Assembly: GCA_047973085.1 (NCBI GenBank)
Contig: JBKEBI010000011.1
Coordinates: forward strand, 1 to 44,949
DNA length: 44,949 nucleotides
Origin: JBKEDG01 sp047973085
GTDB taxonomy: Bacteria > Bacillota_I > Bacilli_A > JBKEDG01
Reading direction: 5' to 3'
The notes under the pieces were generated by a model. It was not told the origin of the DNA. It ran no database searches and saw nothing but the letters and a program-made list of their open reading frames with translations. Position numbers and translations under genes: made by a program. Position 1 is the first letter of the stretch. Every line of letters starts with the position of its first letter. Below are positions 17,540 through 26,037 of the stretch, piece by piece.

Positions 17540-18308
17540 TAGAAATCAACAATTATATGAGAAAGTAAAAAATAATGATTATGATGACTACAATCAAAAT
17601 GTAAAAGATTTTGAACTTGATTTTGATGCTAAAGACAGTAGAAAAGGATTTCATGAGAAGAAGCGGTTAAGTGTATATTTTCAAGATATAGAGCATGAGT
17701 TAGAAAGTGCTAATACAAAACTAAATAGTATTAGTGATTCTACGGGACTTGAAATAAAAAAAGATGTAGATTTAAAAAGTTTAATTCAGCAAGCTAAGAA
17801 AAATCATCGTGAACAAGGTGGAAATATTTTTTCAAATACTCAATATGAAATTTTAAGTAGCTTAAATGTAGAGGAATCTGCTTCAGGACTTGATGAAGAA
17901 GACAAAGATTTAATTTTAGAAGATATTATTGGTGAAACTATAGAATTAAATTTAGAAAATGAACTTGTGATTGATGATAATTTTGGAGATTCAATTGTAG
18001 ATCTTAGAATTATTGATACTGATAAAGTAGAAGAAATAGAAGAATTTGATGATATTGATCTTATTTCTTTAGAAAATCCTCAAAAAATTCCAATTGTTGA
18101 GGAAGAAGTTACTAGTTTAGAGGAAATAGAGGAAGAGCCTGTAGAAGAGAAACATAAAGAAAATGATGATAAAAAAGTTTCTAAAATAGATGAAGTAGAA
18201 ATAGAAGAGAAAAGTGAGAAGTGGATAACTATTTTATTAGTGTTCTTGATTATTTCACTAATAGTTGTAGGATTAGTAGTACTTTCACAGTATATAGGTG
18301 GTTTTTAA
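17523..18308 (+). CDS. acidic protein with C-terminal membrane anchor, unknown function
   Basis: I do not recognise this family. The 261-aa protein has a mixed-charge helical N-terminus (residues 1-110), a very acidic middle rich in Glu, Asp and Ile (about 120-225), and one hydrophobic segment near the end (about 233-256, WITILLVFLIISLIVVGLVVL) followed by only a few residues. There is no signal peptide, so the bulk should be cytoplasmic with a tail anchor. The start is taken as GTG 17523, placed after AGGTGG at 17512-17517; a GTG at 17514 is also open. It overlaps ppdK, and cmk begins at the next base after its stop. A cytoplasmic acidic region plus one membrane segment recalls division proteins such as MapZ, but no homology is claimed. 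Confidence 0.7.
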   Translation: MKSRYDRNQQLYEKVKNNDYDDYNQNVKDFELDFDAKDSRKGFHEKKRLSVYFQDIEHELESANTKLNSISDSTGLEIKKDVDLKSLIQQAKKNHREQGGNIFSNTQYEILSSLNVEESASGLDEEDKDLILEDIIGETIELNLENELVIDDNFGDSIVDLRIIDTDKVEEIEEFDDIDLISLENPQKIPIVEEEVTSLEEIEEEPVEEKHKENDDKKVSKIDEVEIEEKSEKWITILLVFLIISLIVVGLVVLSQYIGGF

Positions 18309-18956
18309 ATGAATGTTATTGCAATAGATGGGCCTACAAGTAGCGGTAAAAGTAGTGTAGCTAAACTTGTAGCAAACAAACTAGGAATTATGTATGTTAC
18401 TAGTGGAATTTTCTATCGCACTATAACTCATTTGATAGTGGAGAAAGATGAGAGTAAAATTGAAGATTTTACTTTCATTTCTGCTGTTTTAGAGGAAAAT
18501 GAGTTAGTGTATAAGAATGAGAAAATGTATATAAATGGTAAGGATTTTACAGAGATTGTTACGAGTGAAAAATATACAAAATTTTTACCAACAATAAGCG
18601 CAAATGCTAAAGTTCGTGATTATGTTAATAAGCAGATTAGAAATATTGCTAATAAATATAGTATAGTTATTGATGGAAGAGATATAGGAACTGTAGTTTT
18701 TCCAGATGCTATAGTAAAAATATATTTAGATGCAGACGTTGAAGTTAGAGCTAAATGAAGATATGAAGAAGTAAAAAATCAAGGATTTTCATATGAAGGT
18801 GTATTAGAACGTTTAAAAAATCGAGATTTGGTTGATAGTACAAGAGAAGTTGCACCACTAAGAGTAGCTGATGATGCAATAGTAATTAATTCTACTAATA
18901 TGTCAATTGATGAGATAGTTGAAGAAATTGCGAATATTTATAATGAGGTGGTTTAA
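18309..18956 (+). pseudogene. cmk: cytidylate kinase interrupted by an in-frame TGA
   Basis: Cmk phosphorylates CMP and dCMP. The 215-codon frame runs from ATG 18309 to TAA 18954-18956, directly before der, and shows the P-loop IDGPTSSGKSSVAK, the DGRDIGTVVFPDA motif and the C-terminal NRDLVDSTREVAPL. Codon 150 (18756-18758) is TGA, in the sequence RAK-stop-RYEE, where relatives have Arg (RAxRR). One base change from AGA explains it. The first 149 residues alone lack the C-terminal part of the CMP and LID region and are probably inactive. No reading-frame shift occurs. Either a true nonsense mutation, readthrough or a sequence error is possible. Confidence 0.85.
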
Positions 18957-20267
18957 ATGAAAAAGCCAGTAGTAGCAATAGTAGGGAAACCTAATGTAGG
19001 AAAATCTACAATATTTAATAGAATAATTGGAGAACGAGTATCAATTGTTGATGATACTAGGGGAGTTACACGAGATAGATTATATGCAAAGACATCTTGG
19101 ATGGGAGATGAATTTATTATAATTGATACTGGTGGTATTGAAGTTGATGAAAATATTTTTTCTTCTGAGGTTGCTGTGCAAGCAAGCATTGCAATTGAAG
19201 AAGCAGATGTAATTATTTTCGTTGTTAATAGTAGAGAGGGAATTACAAGGGAAGATCATGAGGTTGCTTCTTTATTATACAAATCAAAAAAGCCAATTAT
19301 TATTGCTGCTAATAAAGTTGATAACTTTGAGCAAAGTAAAGATATTTATGAATTTTATAGTTTAGGATTTGATGAAGTAGTTGCTACGAGTGGTGTTCAT
19401 GGGATAGGGATTGGAGACTTACTTGAAAAATCACACTCTTATTTTCCTAAGTTTGAAGATTCAGACGAAGATTTAAATACAATTTCAATTTCATTTATTG
19501 GTAGACCAAATGTTGGGAAAAGTTCTTTAGTGAATTCAATCATTGGAGATAATAGAGTTATTGTGAGCAGTGTAGCAGGAACTACAAGAGATGCAATAGA
19601 TACATCTTTTGAATATGAAAATCAAAAGTATAATATTATTGATACTGCAGGAATTCGTAAAAAGGGAAAAGTTTATGAAAGTGTTGAGAAATATAGTGTT
19701 CTTAGAAGTATGGATGCACTTTCTAGAAGTGATGTAGCAATTCTTGTCCTTGATGCAGAAACAGGTATTATAGAACAAGACAAAAATGTTGTAGGTTATG
19801 CAATAGAAAGTGGTTGTGCAATTCTAGTAGTTGTAAATAAATGGGATACTATAAAAAAAGATAATGATACTGTTAAACATTGGGAAGAAAATATTATTAG
19901 TCATTTTCCATTTATTAATTATTCAAATATTGTTTTTGTTTCTGCGCTTACAAAGCAAAGAATTTATAAAATATTAGATGAAGTAGTAATTTGCTATGAA
20001 AATCGTAATAGAAGAGTTCAAACTAGCGTTTTGAATAATATAATTGCTGAGGCAACATTACTTAATCAAGCACCAAGGCACAATGGTGGAAGACTTAAAG
20101 TATATTATGCAAGTCAAGTATCAACAGCACCACCTACATTTGCTCTATTTGTAAATGATCCTGCATTTGCTCACTTTTCATATATTAGATATTTAGAAAA
20201 TACAATTCGTGAATATTTTGATTTTTCAGGAACGCCAGTTAAATTTGTTTTACGTTTAAGAAAGTAG
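18957..20267 (+). CDS. der: ribosome-assembly GTPase Der (EngA)
   Basis: An essential GTPase for 50S maturation. It has two tandem G domains: the first opens with GKPNVGKST (about residues 10-18), with DTGG and NKVD, and the second with GRPNVGKSS (about 180), with DTAG and NKWD. A C-terminal KH-like domain ends in FVLRLRK. The 436 aa length is standard. The ATG immediately follows the cmk stop, and the RBS GAGGTGG lies inside the end of cmk, so der translation may be coupled to readthrough of the interrupted cmk. Confidence 0.97.
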   Translation: MKKPVVAIVGKPNVGKSTIFNRIIGERVSIVDDTRGVTRDRLYAKTSWMGDEFIIIDTGGIEVDENIFSSEVAVQASIAIEEADVIIFVVNSREGITREDHEVASLLYKSKKPIIIAANKVDNFEQSKDIYEFYSLGFDEVVATSGVHGIGIGDLLEKSHSYFPKFEDSDEDLNTISISFIGRPNVGKSSLVNSIIGDNRVIVSSVAGTTRDAIDTSFEYENQKYNIIDTAGIRKKGKVYESVEKYSVLRSMDALSRSDVAILVLDAETGIIEQDKNVVGYAIESGCAILVVVNKWDTIKKDNDTVKHWEENIISHFPFINYSNIVFVSALTKQRIYKILDEVVICYENRNRRVQTSVLNNIIAEATLLNQAPRHNGGRLKVYYASQVSTAPPTFALFVNDPAFAHFSYIRYLENTIREYFDFSGTPVKFVLRLRK

Positions 20268-20274
20268 GGATAAA

Positions 20275-21279
20275 ATGAAAGTAGGAGTTTTAGGATTAGG
20301 AAGTTGGCCTTTAGCATTGGCTCAAGCTTTAAATGATAATGGGCATGAAGTTTTGATGTGGAGTGCAATTTTAGAAGAGGTAGATGAGTTTAATAAAAAC
20401 CATACTGCAAGCAAATATATTGATAATGTTGTTTTTGATAGTAAAATGAAAGCCACTACAGACATTTCTGAAATTTGTAATCACAGTAAAATTATTTTAG
20501 TAGGAATCCCAACCAAATTTTATCGCGATGTATTAAAAACCTTAAGCACAAAACTTGATAGTAAAAAGTTTTTCATTAATGTAAGTAAAGGAATCGAGCC
20601 AGTAACCCATATGTTAATGAGTGAAATTATTTCTGAAGAAATAGATAAAAAATATGTTGATGATATTATTAATTTAACAGGGCCTAGTCATGCTGAAGAA
20701 CTTGTTAAATTTATGGAAACTACTTTAGTTAGTGCTAGTGTAAATTTAGAAAATGCTAGGCTTGTTCAGTCTTTATTTCAAAATGAGTATCTTAGAGTAT
20801 ATATTAGCGATGACTTAATTGGTACACAGCTTGTTGGAGCACTTAAAAATATTATTGCCATTGCAGCAGGAGCACTTGTTGGACTGGGAAAAGGTGATAA
20901 TATAAAAGCTGCTCTGATTACACGTGGACTTGCAGAACTTAGAAGATATGCACTACTTCGTGGAGCAAAAGAGGAAACTATTTATGGCTTAGCAGGACTT
21001 GGAGATTTAATCGTGACTACTTCTAGTGTTCACTCTCGTAATTTTCAAGCAGGTTATCGTATTGGACAGGGAGAGAACCCGCAAAATGCGATTAACAATT
21101 CTGTCATGGTTGTTGAAGGAATTAGAACTTGTAATGCAGTTGTAAATCAACTTTCACAACTTGATATAGAAATGCCTATTAGTGAGGCTGTATATGATGT
21201 GTATTATAATAATGTAGATATAAATGAAGCAATTGTGAGGTTAATGACAAGAGAGCATCGCAATTTCGGGGAGGTGTAG
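20275..21279 (+). CDS. gpsA: glycerol-3-phosphate dehydrogenase [NAD(P)+]
   Basis: It reduces dihydroxyacetone phosphate to sn-glycerol 3-phosphate for phospholipid synthesis. It has an N-terminal NAD-binding fold, the SKGIE and LTGPSHAEE motifs, and the catalytic-Lys region GALKNIIAIAAGALVGLGKGDN. The cofactor loop reads GLGSWPLALA rather than the usual GAGSWGTALA; Pro replaces the last Gly of the family motif. The protein is 334 aa, as expected. The substrate motif near the C-terminus is SRNFQAGYRIGQG. It follows der after 7 nt, with the neighbourhood order der-gpsA also known from other Bacilli. Confidence 0.94.
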   Translation: MKVGVLGLGSWPLALAQALNDNGHEVLMWSAILEEVDEFNKNHTASKYIDNVVFDSKMKATTDISEICNHSKIILVGIPTKFYRDVLKTLSTKLDSKKFFINVSKGIEPVTHMLMSEIISEEIDKKYVDDIINLTGPSHAEELVKFMETTLVSASVNLENARLVQSLFQNEYLRVYISDDLIGTQLVGALKNIIAIAAGALVGLGKGDNIKAALITRGLAELRRYALLRGAKEETIYGLAGLGDLIVTTSSVHSRNFQAGYRIGQGENPQNAINNSVMVVEGIRTCNAVVNQLSQLDIEMPISEAVYDVYYNNVDINEAIVRLMTREHRNFGEV

Positions 21280-21281
21280 TT

Positions 21282-21959
21282 ATGTTTGGAATTTCTAAGA
21301 AAAATAAGCATACTGATATTGCAATTATTGGACTTGGTTCATTTGGAATCAATGTTTTAAAAAACTTTATTAAAGAGGGTGTAGATGTAACAATTATTGA
21401 TAAAAGTAGTGATCTTATCAATCAACATTCAGCCTTGTGTGATAATGCTTTTTGTGCAGATAGTACGCATGTAGAGTCTTTGAGAAAAATAGGGATTCAT
21501 AACTATGATTGTGTAATTATTGCAATAGGTCAAGACTTAAATGCAAGTATTCTTACAACATTATTATTAAAAGAATTTGAAATAGATACAATTATAGTTA
21601 AAGCAAGTGATGAAAATCATGCCAAAATATTGAATAAAATTGGAGCAGATCAAATTGTATACCCTGATAAAGAAATGGGAAAGAGAGTGGCTATGCAAGT
21701 AATGTATAGTTCGCTTAGAGAATTAGTAGAACTTAATGAAATTCAAGTTATGGCGCAGTTAAGTGTTTCTAATGAAGAATTTATTGGGAAGACATTGGAG
21801 TCTTTAAATATCACAAATAAATATAATGTAATTATTTCAGCAATTAGAAGAAATGATGAAGTAATTATACCTGGAGCACAAGAAATTTTATATGCTGGTG
21901 ATTTACTTATTGTTGTTGGTGAAAATGATAAAGTCGACAAATTAACTAAGGATATATAA
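21282..21959 (+). CDS. ktrA: Ktr-type potassium uptake regulatory subunit (RCK protein)
   Basis: A cytoplasmic gating-ring protein for a KtrB-type K+ channel; KtrA and KtrC bind ATP/ADP through RCK_N and often c-di-AMP through RCK_C. The N-terminal Rossmann motif (IAIIGLGSFGINVLKNFIKEG) and the acidic turn (IDKSSDLI) define RCK_N (about residues 10-135), and residues 140-225 fit RCK_C. The 225 aa length matches KtrA/KtrC. No membrane subunit gene is nearby, so the partner is encoded elsewhere. KtrA versus KtrC cannot be decided. It is followed by a TAATG overlap with ybeY. Confidence 0.85.
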   Translation: MFGISKKNKHTDIAIIGLGSFGINVLKNFIKEGVDVTIIDKSSDLINQHSALCDNAFCADSTHVESLRKIGIHNYDCVIIAIGQDLNASILTTLLLKEFEIDTIIVKASDENHAKILNKIGADQIVYPDKEMGKRVAMQVMYSSLRELVELNEIQVMAQLSVSNEEFIGKTLESLNITNKYNVIISAIRRNDEVIIPGAQEILYAGDLLIVVGENDKVDKLTKDI

Positions 21960-22426
21960 TGAATGAAATTATTGTAAATAACTCTACAAAATATAATATA
22001 GATAATATTTGTATAGAAATTGTCGAAAATATTTTAGAAGATTTATCAATTAATAATGCAAGCCTTTCAATAAACTTGGTTACTGATAAAAAAATGAATG
22101 ATATTAATATGCAATACAGAAATATTGATAAACCTACTGATGTAATAACTTTTTCGTACGAAGATATAATTAATTTTAATGAATTATTTAAAATACGTGA
22201 ACTTGGTGATATATTCATTGCTGTTGAATATGTTTATCAAAATAGTATAAAATACCAACATTCCATGGCTAGAGAAATGTCATTTGTACTTGCACATGGA
22301 ATTTTGCATACTTTAGGGTATGATCACCAAACAAAAAAACAAGAGGAAATAATGTTTAAAAAACAGGAAGAGTTAATAGCAAATGTTATTTTAAAAGGAA
22401 GTGAATTAGATGAAATATTTAATTGA
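21959..22426 (+). CDS. ybeY: endoribonuclease YbeY
   Basis: A zinc-dependent RNase involved in 16S rRNA 3'-end maturation and ribosome quality control. The signature HGILHTLGYDHQT (three zinc-binding His) is present, together with DVITFSYED and the LGDIFIAVEYV segment. The length of 155 aa is normal. It starts inside the ktrA stop (TAATG) and overlaps cdd by 17 nt. The order ybeY-cdd-era-recO is common in Firmicutes. Confidence 0.95.
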   Translation: MNEIIVNNSTKYNIDNICIEIVENILEDLSINNASLSINLVTDKKMNDINMQYRNIDKPTDVITFSYEDIINFNELFKIRELGDIFIAVEYVYQNSIKYQHSMAREMSFVLAHGILHTLGYDHQTKKQEEIMFKKQEELIANVILKGSELDEIFN

Positions 22427-22799
22427 TGAAGCTAAGAAAGCTTTAAGTAATGCATATGCGCCATATTCAAACTTTTATGTTGGATGTGCTGTTGAAATGA
22501 ATGATGGTAAAATATTTTTAGGTTCAAATGTTGAAAATATTTCTTATGGGGGTACAATTTGTGCTGAACGAAGTGCAATAGTATCAGCTATTTCTAATGG
22601 ATATAGTAAAGGAGATTTTAAAGCAATTGCAATAGTTGGTAATACTACTAAATATATTAGACCATGTTTTATATGCCGTCAAACACTTGTTGAATTTATG
22701 GATAAATCAACACCAGTTGTACTTGGAATGAAGAATGATGATTTTGAAATTCTAACTGTTGAAAAATTAGCACCATATCCATTTGAGGACTTTGAATAA
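22410..22799 (+). CDS. cdd: cytidine deaminase
   Basis: It deaminates cytidine and deoxycytidine to uridine forms in pyrimidine salvage. Zinc ligands and the catalytic Glu are in TICAERSAIVSAI and PCFICRQTL. The substrate motif YAPYSNFYVGCAVE is near the N-terminus. The 129 aa length is typical of the homotetrameric enzyme. The RBS AAGGAAG lies within the end of ybeY, and the stop overlaps the era start (TAATG). Confidence 0.95.
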   Translation: MKYLIDEAKKALSNAYAPYSNFYVGCAVEMNDGKIFLGSNVENISYGGTICAERSAIVSAISNGYSKGDFKAIAIVGNTTKYIRPCFICRQTLVEFMDKSTPVVLGMKNDDFEILTVEKLAPYPFEDFE

Positions 22800-23680
22800 T
22801 GAAAAAGAGTGGATTTGTAGGTCTGGTTGGAAGACCGAATGTTGGGAAAAGTACTTTAATGAATTCAATTTTAGAAATGAAACTTGCAATTATTTCTTCT
22901 AAACCTCAAACAACAAGAAATATAATTAGAGGTGTGTATAATGATGATGATAGCCAGATAATTTTTGTTGATACACCAGGTATTCATAAGCCAAAACATG
23001 AGCTTGGAAATTATATGAATAAAGTTGCTACAACTACTTTAAATGAAATGGATATTGCTTTATTTTTAGTAGATGTAAGTGAAGATTTTGGAGCAGGAAA
23101 TAAGTATATTTTAAATTTACTTGATGGTGTTTCTTGTCCAGTTATTCTTGTAGTAAATAAGATTGATAAAATAAATAATGAGGATTTAATTACTAAAATA
23201 GCAGAATACAATAAGTTATACAACTTTGCAGAAATTGTACCTGTTTCTTCACTTGAGCATCGAAATGTAGAACAACTATTAAAAGTAGTTAAAAGTTATT
23301 TACTACCAAATCATGAATATTATGAAGATGACACATTTACAGATATTACTGATTTATTTTATATACGAGAAATCATTAGAGAAAAAGTTTTATATCATAC
23401 ACAAGATGAAATTCCTCATAGTGTAGCAATTGTTATTGATGAAATAGATGAGGATGAAAAAACTGTTGAAATATTTGCTTCAATTATTGTTGAAAGAGAT
23501 TCTCAAAAAGGGATTTTAATTGGAAAAAAAGGGTCAATGATTAAGCAACTAGGTAGTGAATCTCGTGCTGAGCTTACTAAATATAAAGGAAAGAAAGTAC
23601 ATTTAAATTTGGTTATTAAAGTTGATAAAAACTGGAGAAGTAATCAAAAATCATTGAATAAATATGGATATAGAAGCTAA
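22799..23680 (+). CDS. era: GTPase Era
   Basis: A GTPase that binds the 3' end of 16S rRNA during 30S maturation. The G domain has GRPNVGKSTLMNSI, the effector region KPQTTRN, DTPGIHKPKH and NKID. The C-terminal KH domain contains the signature GxxG loop in GILIGKKGSMIKQLGSESR. It is 293 aa. It sits between cdd and recO, starting and ending in TAATG overlaps. Confidence 0.97.
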   Translation: MKKSGFVGLVGRPNVGKSTLMNSILEMKLAIISSKPQTTRNIIRGVYNDDDSQIIFVDTPGIHKPKHELGNYMNKVATTTLNEMDIALFLVDVSEDFGAGNKYILNLLDGVSCPVILVVNKIDKINNEDLITKIAEYNKLYNFAEIVPVSSLEHRNVEQLLKVVKSYLLPNHEYYEDDTFTDITDLFYIREIIREKVLYHTQDEIPHSVAIVIDEIDEDEKTVEIFASIIVERDSQKGILIGKKGSMIKQLGSESRAELTKYKGKKVHLNLVIKVDKNWRSNQKSLNKYGYRS

Positions 23681-24399
23681 TGCTTGTTGAAATTGTAGGA
23701 ATTATCATTAATGAAAGAAATTATGGTGATAATGATAAAATTGTAACAATTTTTAGTGATAGTGGGAAGCTTTACTCTGTAAAAGTAATTGCAGGGAGAA
23801 AATTAAAAAATATAAATAGAAGCAAAACTCAAATGTTTTGTTATGGAGAATTTAAAATAAAGGAAAATCCAGATCGATTTAGTGTTTTGAAATCTGTAAC
23901 AATTAATGAACAATTTTTAGAATTAAAAATTGATTTAGAGAAATATTATAACGCGCTATATTTTTGCGAATTAATTACAAAGCTTGGATATTACAATAAC
24001 TTAGAGGCTGGACTTTTTATTCAGTTTATCCTAGCTTTAAAAAAGCTTAGTTCTGAAAAAGAATATATATCAACTAGAATTCTTTTTGAATTCATTATCC
24101 TACGTTATATAGGAATTATGCCACACTTTGATGCATGTGTTGTTTGTGGTAATACAAATATTGTATCAGTTGATTATAAGTTAGGTGGATTTATCTGTTC
24201 AAACTGCTTTGATTTTTCACATGAAAAATATGAAGTTAAAACTTTAGCAATACTAAAAGCATTAAATAATATAGAATTTAGTAGAGTAGGGAAGATTACA
24301 CTTAGTGAAGCAGTTTTAAATGATATTAGTAAGTTTGTTGATCAGTATATTGAATACCACTTAAATATTAAACTTAACACGAAATCTTTTATTAAATAA
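23680..24399 (+). CDS. recO: DNA repair protein RecO
   Basis: It works with RecF and RecR to load RecA on gapped DNA. An N-terminal OB fold (VEIVGIIINERNYGDNDKIVTIFS), a helical middle, and a C-terminal zinc motif (CVVCGNTN...GFICSNCF) fit the family. The length of 239 aa is normal. It is the last gene of the long ezrA cluster; its stop codon lies in the 5' arm of the terminator. Confidence 0.94.
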   Translation: MLVEIVGIIINERNYGDNDKIVTIFSDSGKLYSVKVIAGRKLKNINRSKTQMFCYGEFKIKENPDRFSVLKSVTINEQFLELKIDLEKYYNALYFCELITKLGYYNNLEAGLFIQFILALKKLSSEKEYISTRILFEFIILRYIGIMPHFDACVVCGNTNIVSVDYKLGGFICSNCFDFSHEKYEVKTLAILKALNNIEFSRVGKITLSEAVLNDISKFVDQYIEYHLNIKLNTKSFIK

Positions 24400-24430
24400 G
24401 GTATATTTTGTAATATATCTTATTTATTTT
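24394..24430 (+). terminator. intrinsic terminator after recO
   Basis: A 14-bp stem (AAATAAGGTATATT paired with AATATATCTTATTT, one G-U) with a 4-nt loop runs into a T-rich tract. It ends the ezrA-recO cluster. The first arm includes the recO stop codon. Confidence 0.75.
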
Positions 24431-24482
24431 TGATTATATTTATATAATGTGATAGTTGCGTATTGATTGTTAAAATAATAAC

Positions 24483-24512
24483 AAAAAAATGCTCAGATAA
24501 TATCTAGAGCAT
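24483..24512 (-). terminator. terminator of the M20/DUF5058 operon
   Basis: On the minus strand ATGCTC and GAGCAT pair, with an inner AGAT/ATCT pairing, and are followed by seven T. It lies about 50 nt past the stop of the last gene. The sequence between it and the recO terminator shows nothing else. Confidence 0.75.
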
Positions 24513-24562
24513 AATTAGTTATTTTTTTATAAGTTGAAAATTAGCACATTAGCTAGTTTATT

Positions 24563-25243
24563 TTAATTTTTATTTATTGAATATTTAATGTATTCATATA
24601 CTAAAGCAACAATAATTACAATTACCATTAAGAATAAAGTAACATAAAAGTTCACGCTTTTTGCTAGCATCATTGGACTAATATATTTTAATAGTAAAAC
24701 AGTAATTACTGGAACAACAGCTTTTTTGGGATTTGCTATTACAAGTGGGGTAGCAAATGCGCCCATTAAAGCTGGCATAATATTTTTAAATGCTGGTTCT
24801 AAAACTGGATTTTCTAAAATTGGAGCTATAAAACTCATAAAGAATATTCCAACAGTAAGTACTGCAACAGTAATAAATGATGAAGTGGCAATGGCCATAG
24901 TTGAGGCTACTTCTGCTTCTTCGGTTCCTTTTTTGGCATTAATTGCTTGTTGAGCTGAAACAGCAGCTGGAATTTTCATGTTTCCTATATTACCTGTAAT
25001 AAAAGATAAATATGATCCAGAAGCTCCAAGGATAGGAGTGTATGCAAGTACTTCAGCAACACCAACAAAAATAAATATTACTGCAAATGGAAATCCATAT
25101 TGCATGTACATTTTAAAGTTGATTGGAATATCAAATACGTTTGAAATAATAATTGGCACTAAAACCATTAATACTACAGCAATAAAATTTGTTATTCTAC
25201 CTAATCTATGAATTTGATTTGTATATTCTTCTCTGCTTCTCAT
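24563..25243 (-). CDS. multipass membrane protein, likely transport partner of the DUF5058-like protein
   Basis: A 226-aa hydrophobic protein with about six membrane segments, for example residues 17-36, 48-68, 118-140, 155-170 and 195-218. I do not recognise a characterised family. Its gene follows the DUF5058-like gene by 1 nt. With the M20 amidohydrolase gene at the head of the operon, a two-subunit permease importing peptides or N-acylated amino acids for hydrolysis is a reasonable inference, not shown by motif. The start is ATG 25243, preceded by a G-rich RBS overlapping the upstream gene. The gene itself is intact, unlike its two operon partners. Confidence 0.75.
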   Translation of the reverse strand: MRSREEYTNQIHRLGRITNFIAVVLMVLVPIIISNVFDIPINFKMYMQYGFPFAVIFIFVGVAEVLAYTPILGASGSYLSFITGNIGNMKIPAAVSAQQAINAKKGTEEAEVASTMAIATSSFITVAVLTVGIFFMSFIAPILENPVLEPAFKNIMPALMGAFATPLVIANPKKAVVPVITVLLLKYISPMMLAKSVNFYVTLFLMVIVIIVALVYEYIKYSINKN

Positions 25244-25244
25244 C

Positions 25245-26014
25245 TTAACTTACCCCCGCTAAATTTAAAAGTAATGCTGCAATCATTCCTGCAAAAATAC
25301 TTAGTGGAAAAGAAAAGTCTTTTAATACAGGTACTTTTAATTTTTCACTTAATTTTCCAAGAGATACAACACATATTGATGCTGCAGCAAATGCTACAAT
25401 AGCATCTGTTGGTATTGATACACTTTCCACCTTTTTATTTACAAAAGTAATAGCTGGAAGTATTAGTGGTAATGCAATAGCAACATATAATGCTGGAAAA
25501 ATTGTTGGTACGATTTCTGGACCAAATGTTTCTTTTTGGTGCTCCAAACTATTAATTTTTCCTAAAAATGGTTTAAGAGCAAAGATTGTTAAAATAGGTG
25601 AAGTTAGTATACCCACACTCATTGAAAACAATATTACCATAAATAATTCTTGATCAATATCAGCAATTGTTTCAAAACCTGCTTGTTGAGTAATAGTTCC
25701 TGCAACTAGGTTTTCATAAACCCCACTACCAATTACTGATAAACGTAGCCATGGAAAATATAATCCAAGACCAGGTATTAATACTACTAAAAATAGTAAT
25801 ATTGCAATAGCTGGAATAATTGAAAATACTGCACTATTTACAAATATTTTTTTAAGTCATTTGTAGGCATTCCAATCTCTTTTCCTCTATTATATGATTT
25901 TTTATAAAATAAAACTGCTTGTATAACCACGAAACAAATAACTACCGAACATAAAACAAGCATTAGCTTGCTTTCAGCTATATACATATATTCACTTTTT
26001 ATAAAAATGCTCAT
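25245..26014 (-). pseudogene. DUF5058-like membrane protein, frameshifted
   Basis: Multipass membrane protein broken by a one-base deletion in a run of seven A on the minus strand (plus-strand T run 25847-25853). The first part (start ATG 26014, GGGAGG RBS just upstream) ends at TAA after TNDLKKYL. Adding one A restores a continuous frame (TNDLKKIFVNSAVFSIIPAI..., then WLRLSVIGSGVYENL and onward) to the stop at 25245, giving about 256 aa. The restored sequence resembles DUF5058 proteins (segments around QAVLFYKKS and WLRLSVIGS), judged from memory. Its function is unknown; DUF5058 is often found near M20 peptidases. Confidence 0.75.
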
Positions 26015-26037
26015 AAGCATCCTCCCTATATTTTATA

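Noticed and set aside
18309..18956. TGA in cmk read as tryptophan, glycine or selenocysteine
   Set aside because: Trp is TGG throughout, ppdK, ybeY and the activase gene end in TGA, no other gene has an internal TGA, and the family residue is Arg. Nothing resembling a selenocysteine element was noticed.
24431..24482. Small RNA or tRNA between recO and the membrane operon
   Set aside because: Only the two facing terminators are visible; no cloverleaf or promoter was found.
24726..25211. Plus-strand open frames across the membrane-protein gene
   Set aside because: They are antisense shadows of a clearly hydrophobic minus-strand protein and have no RBS.
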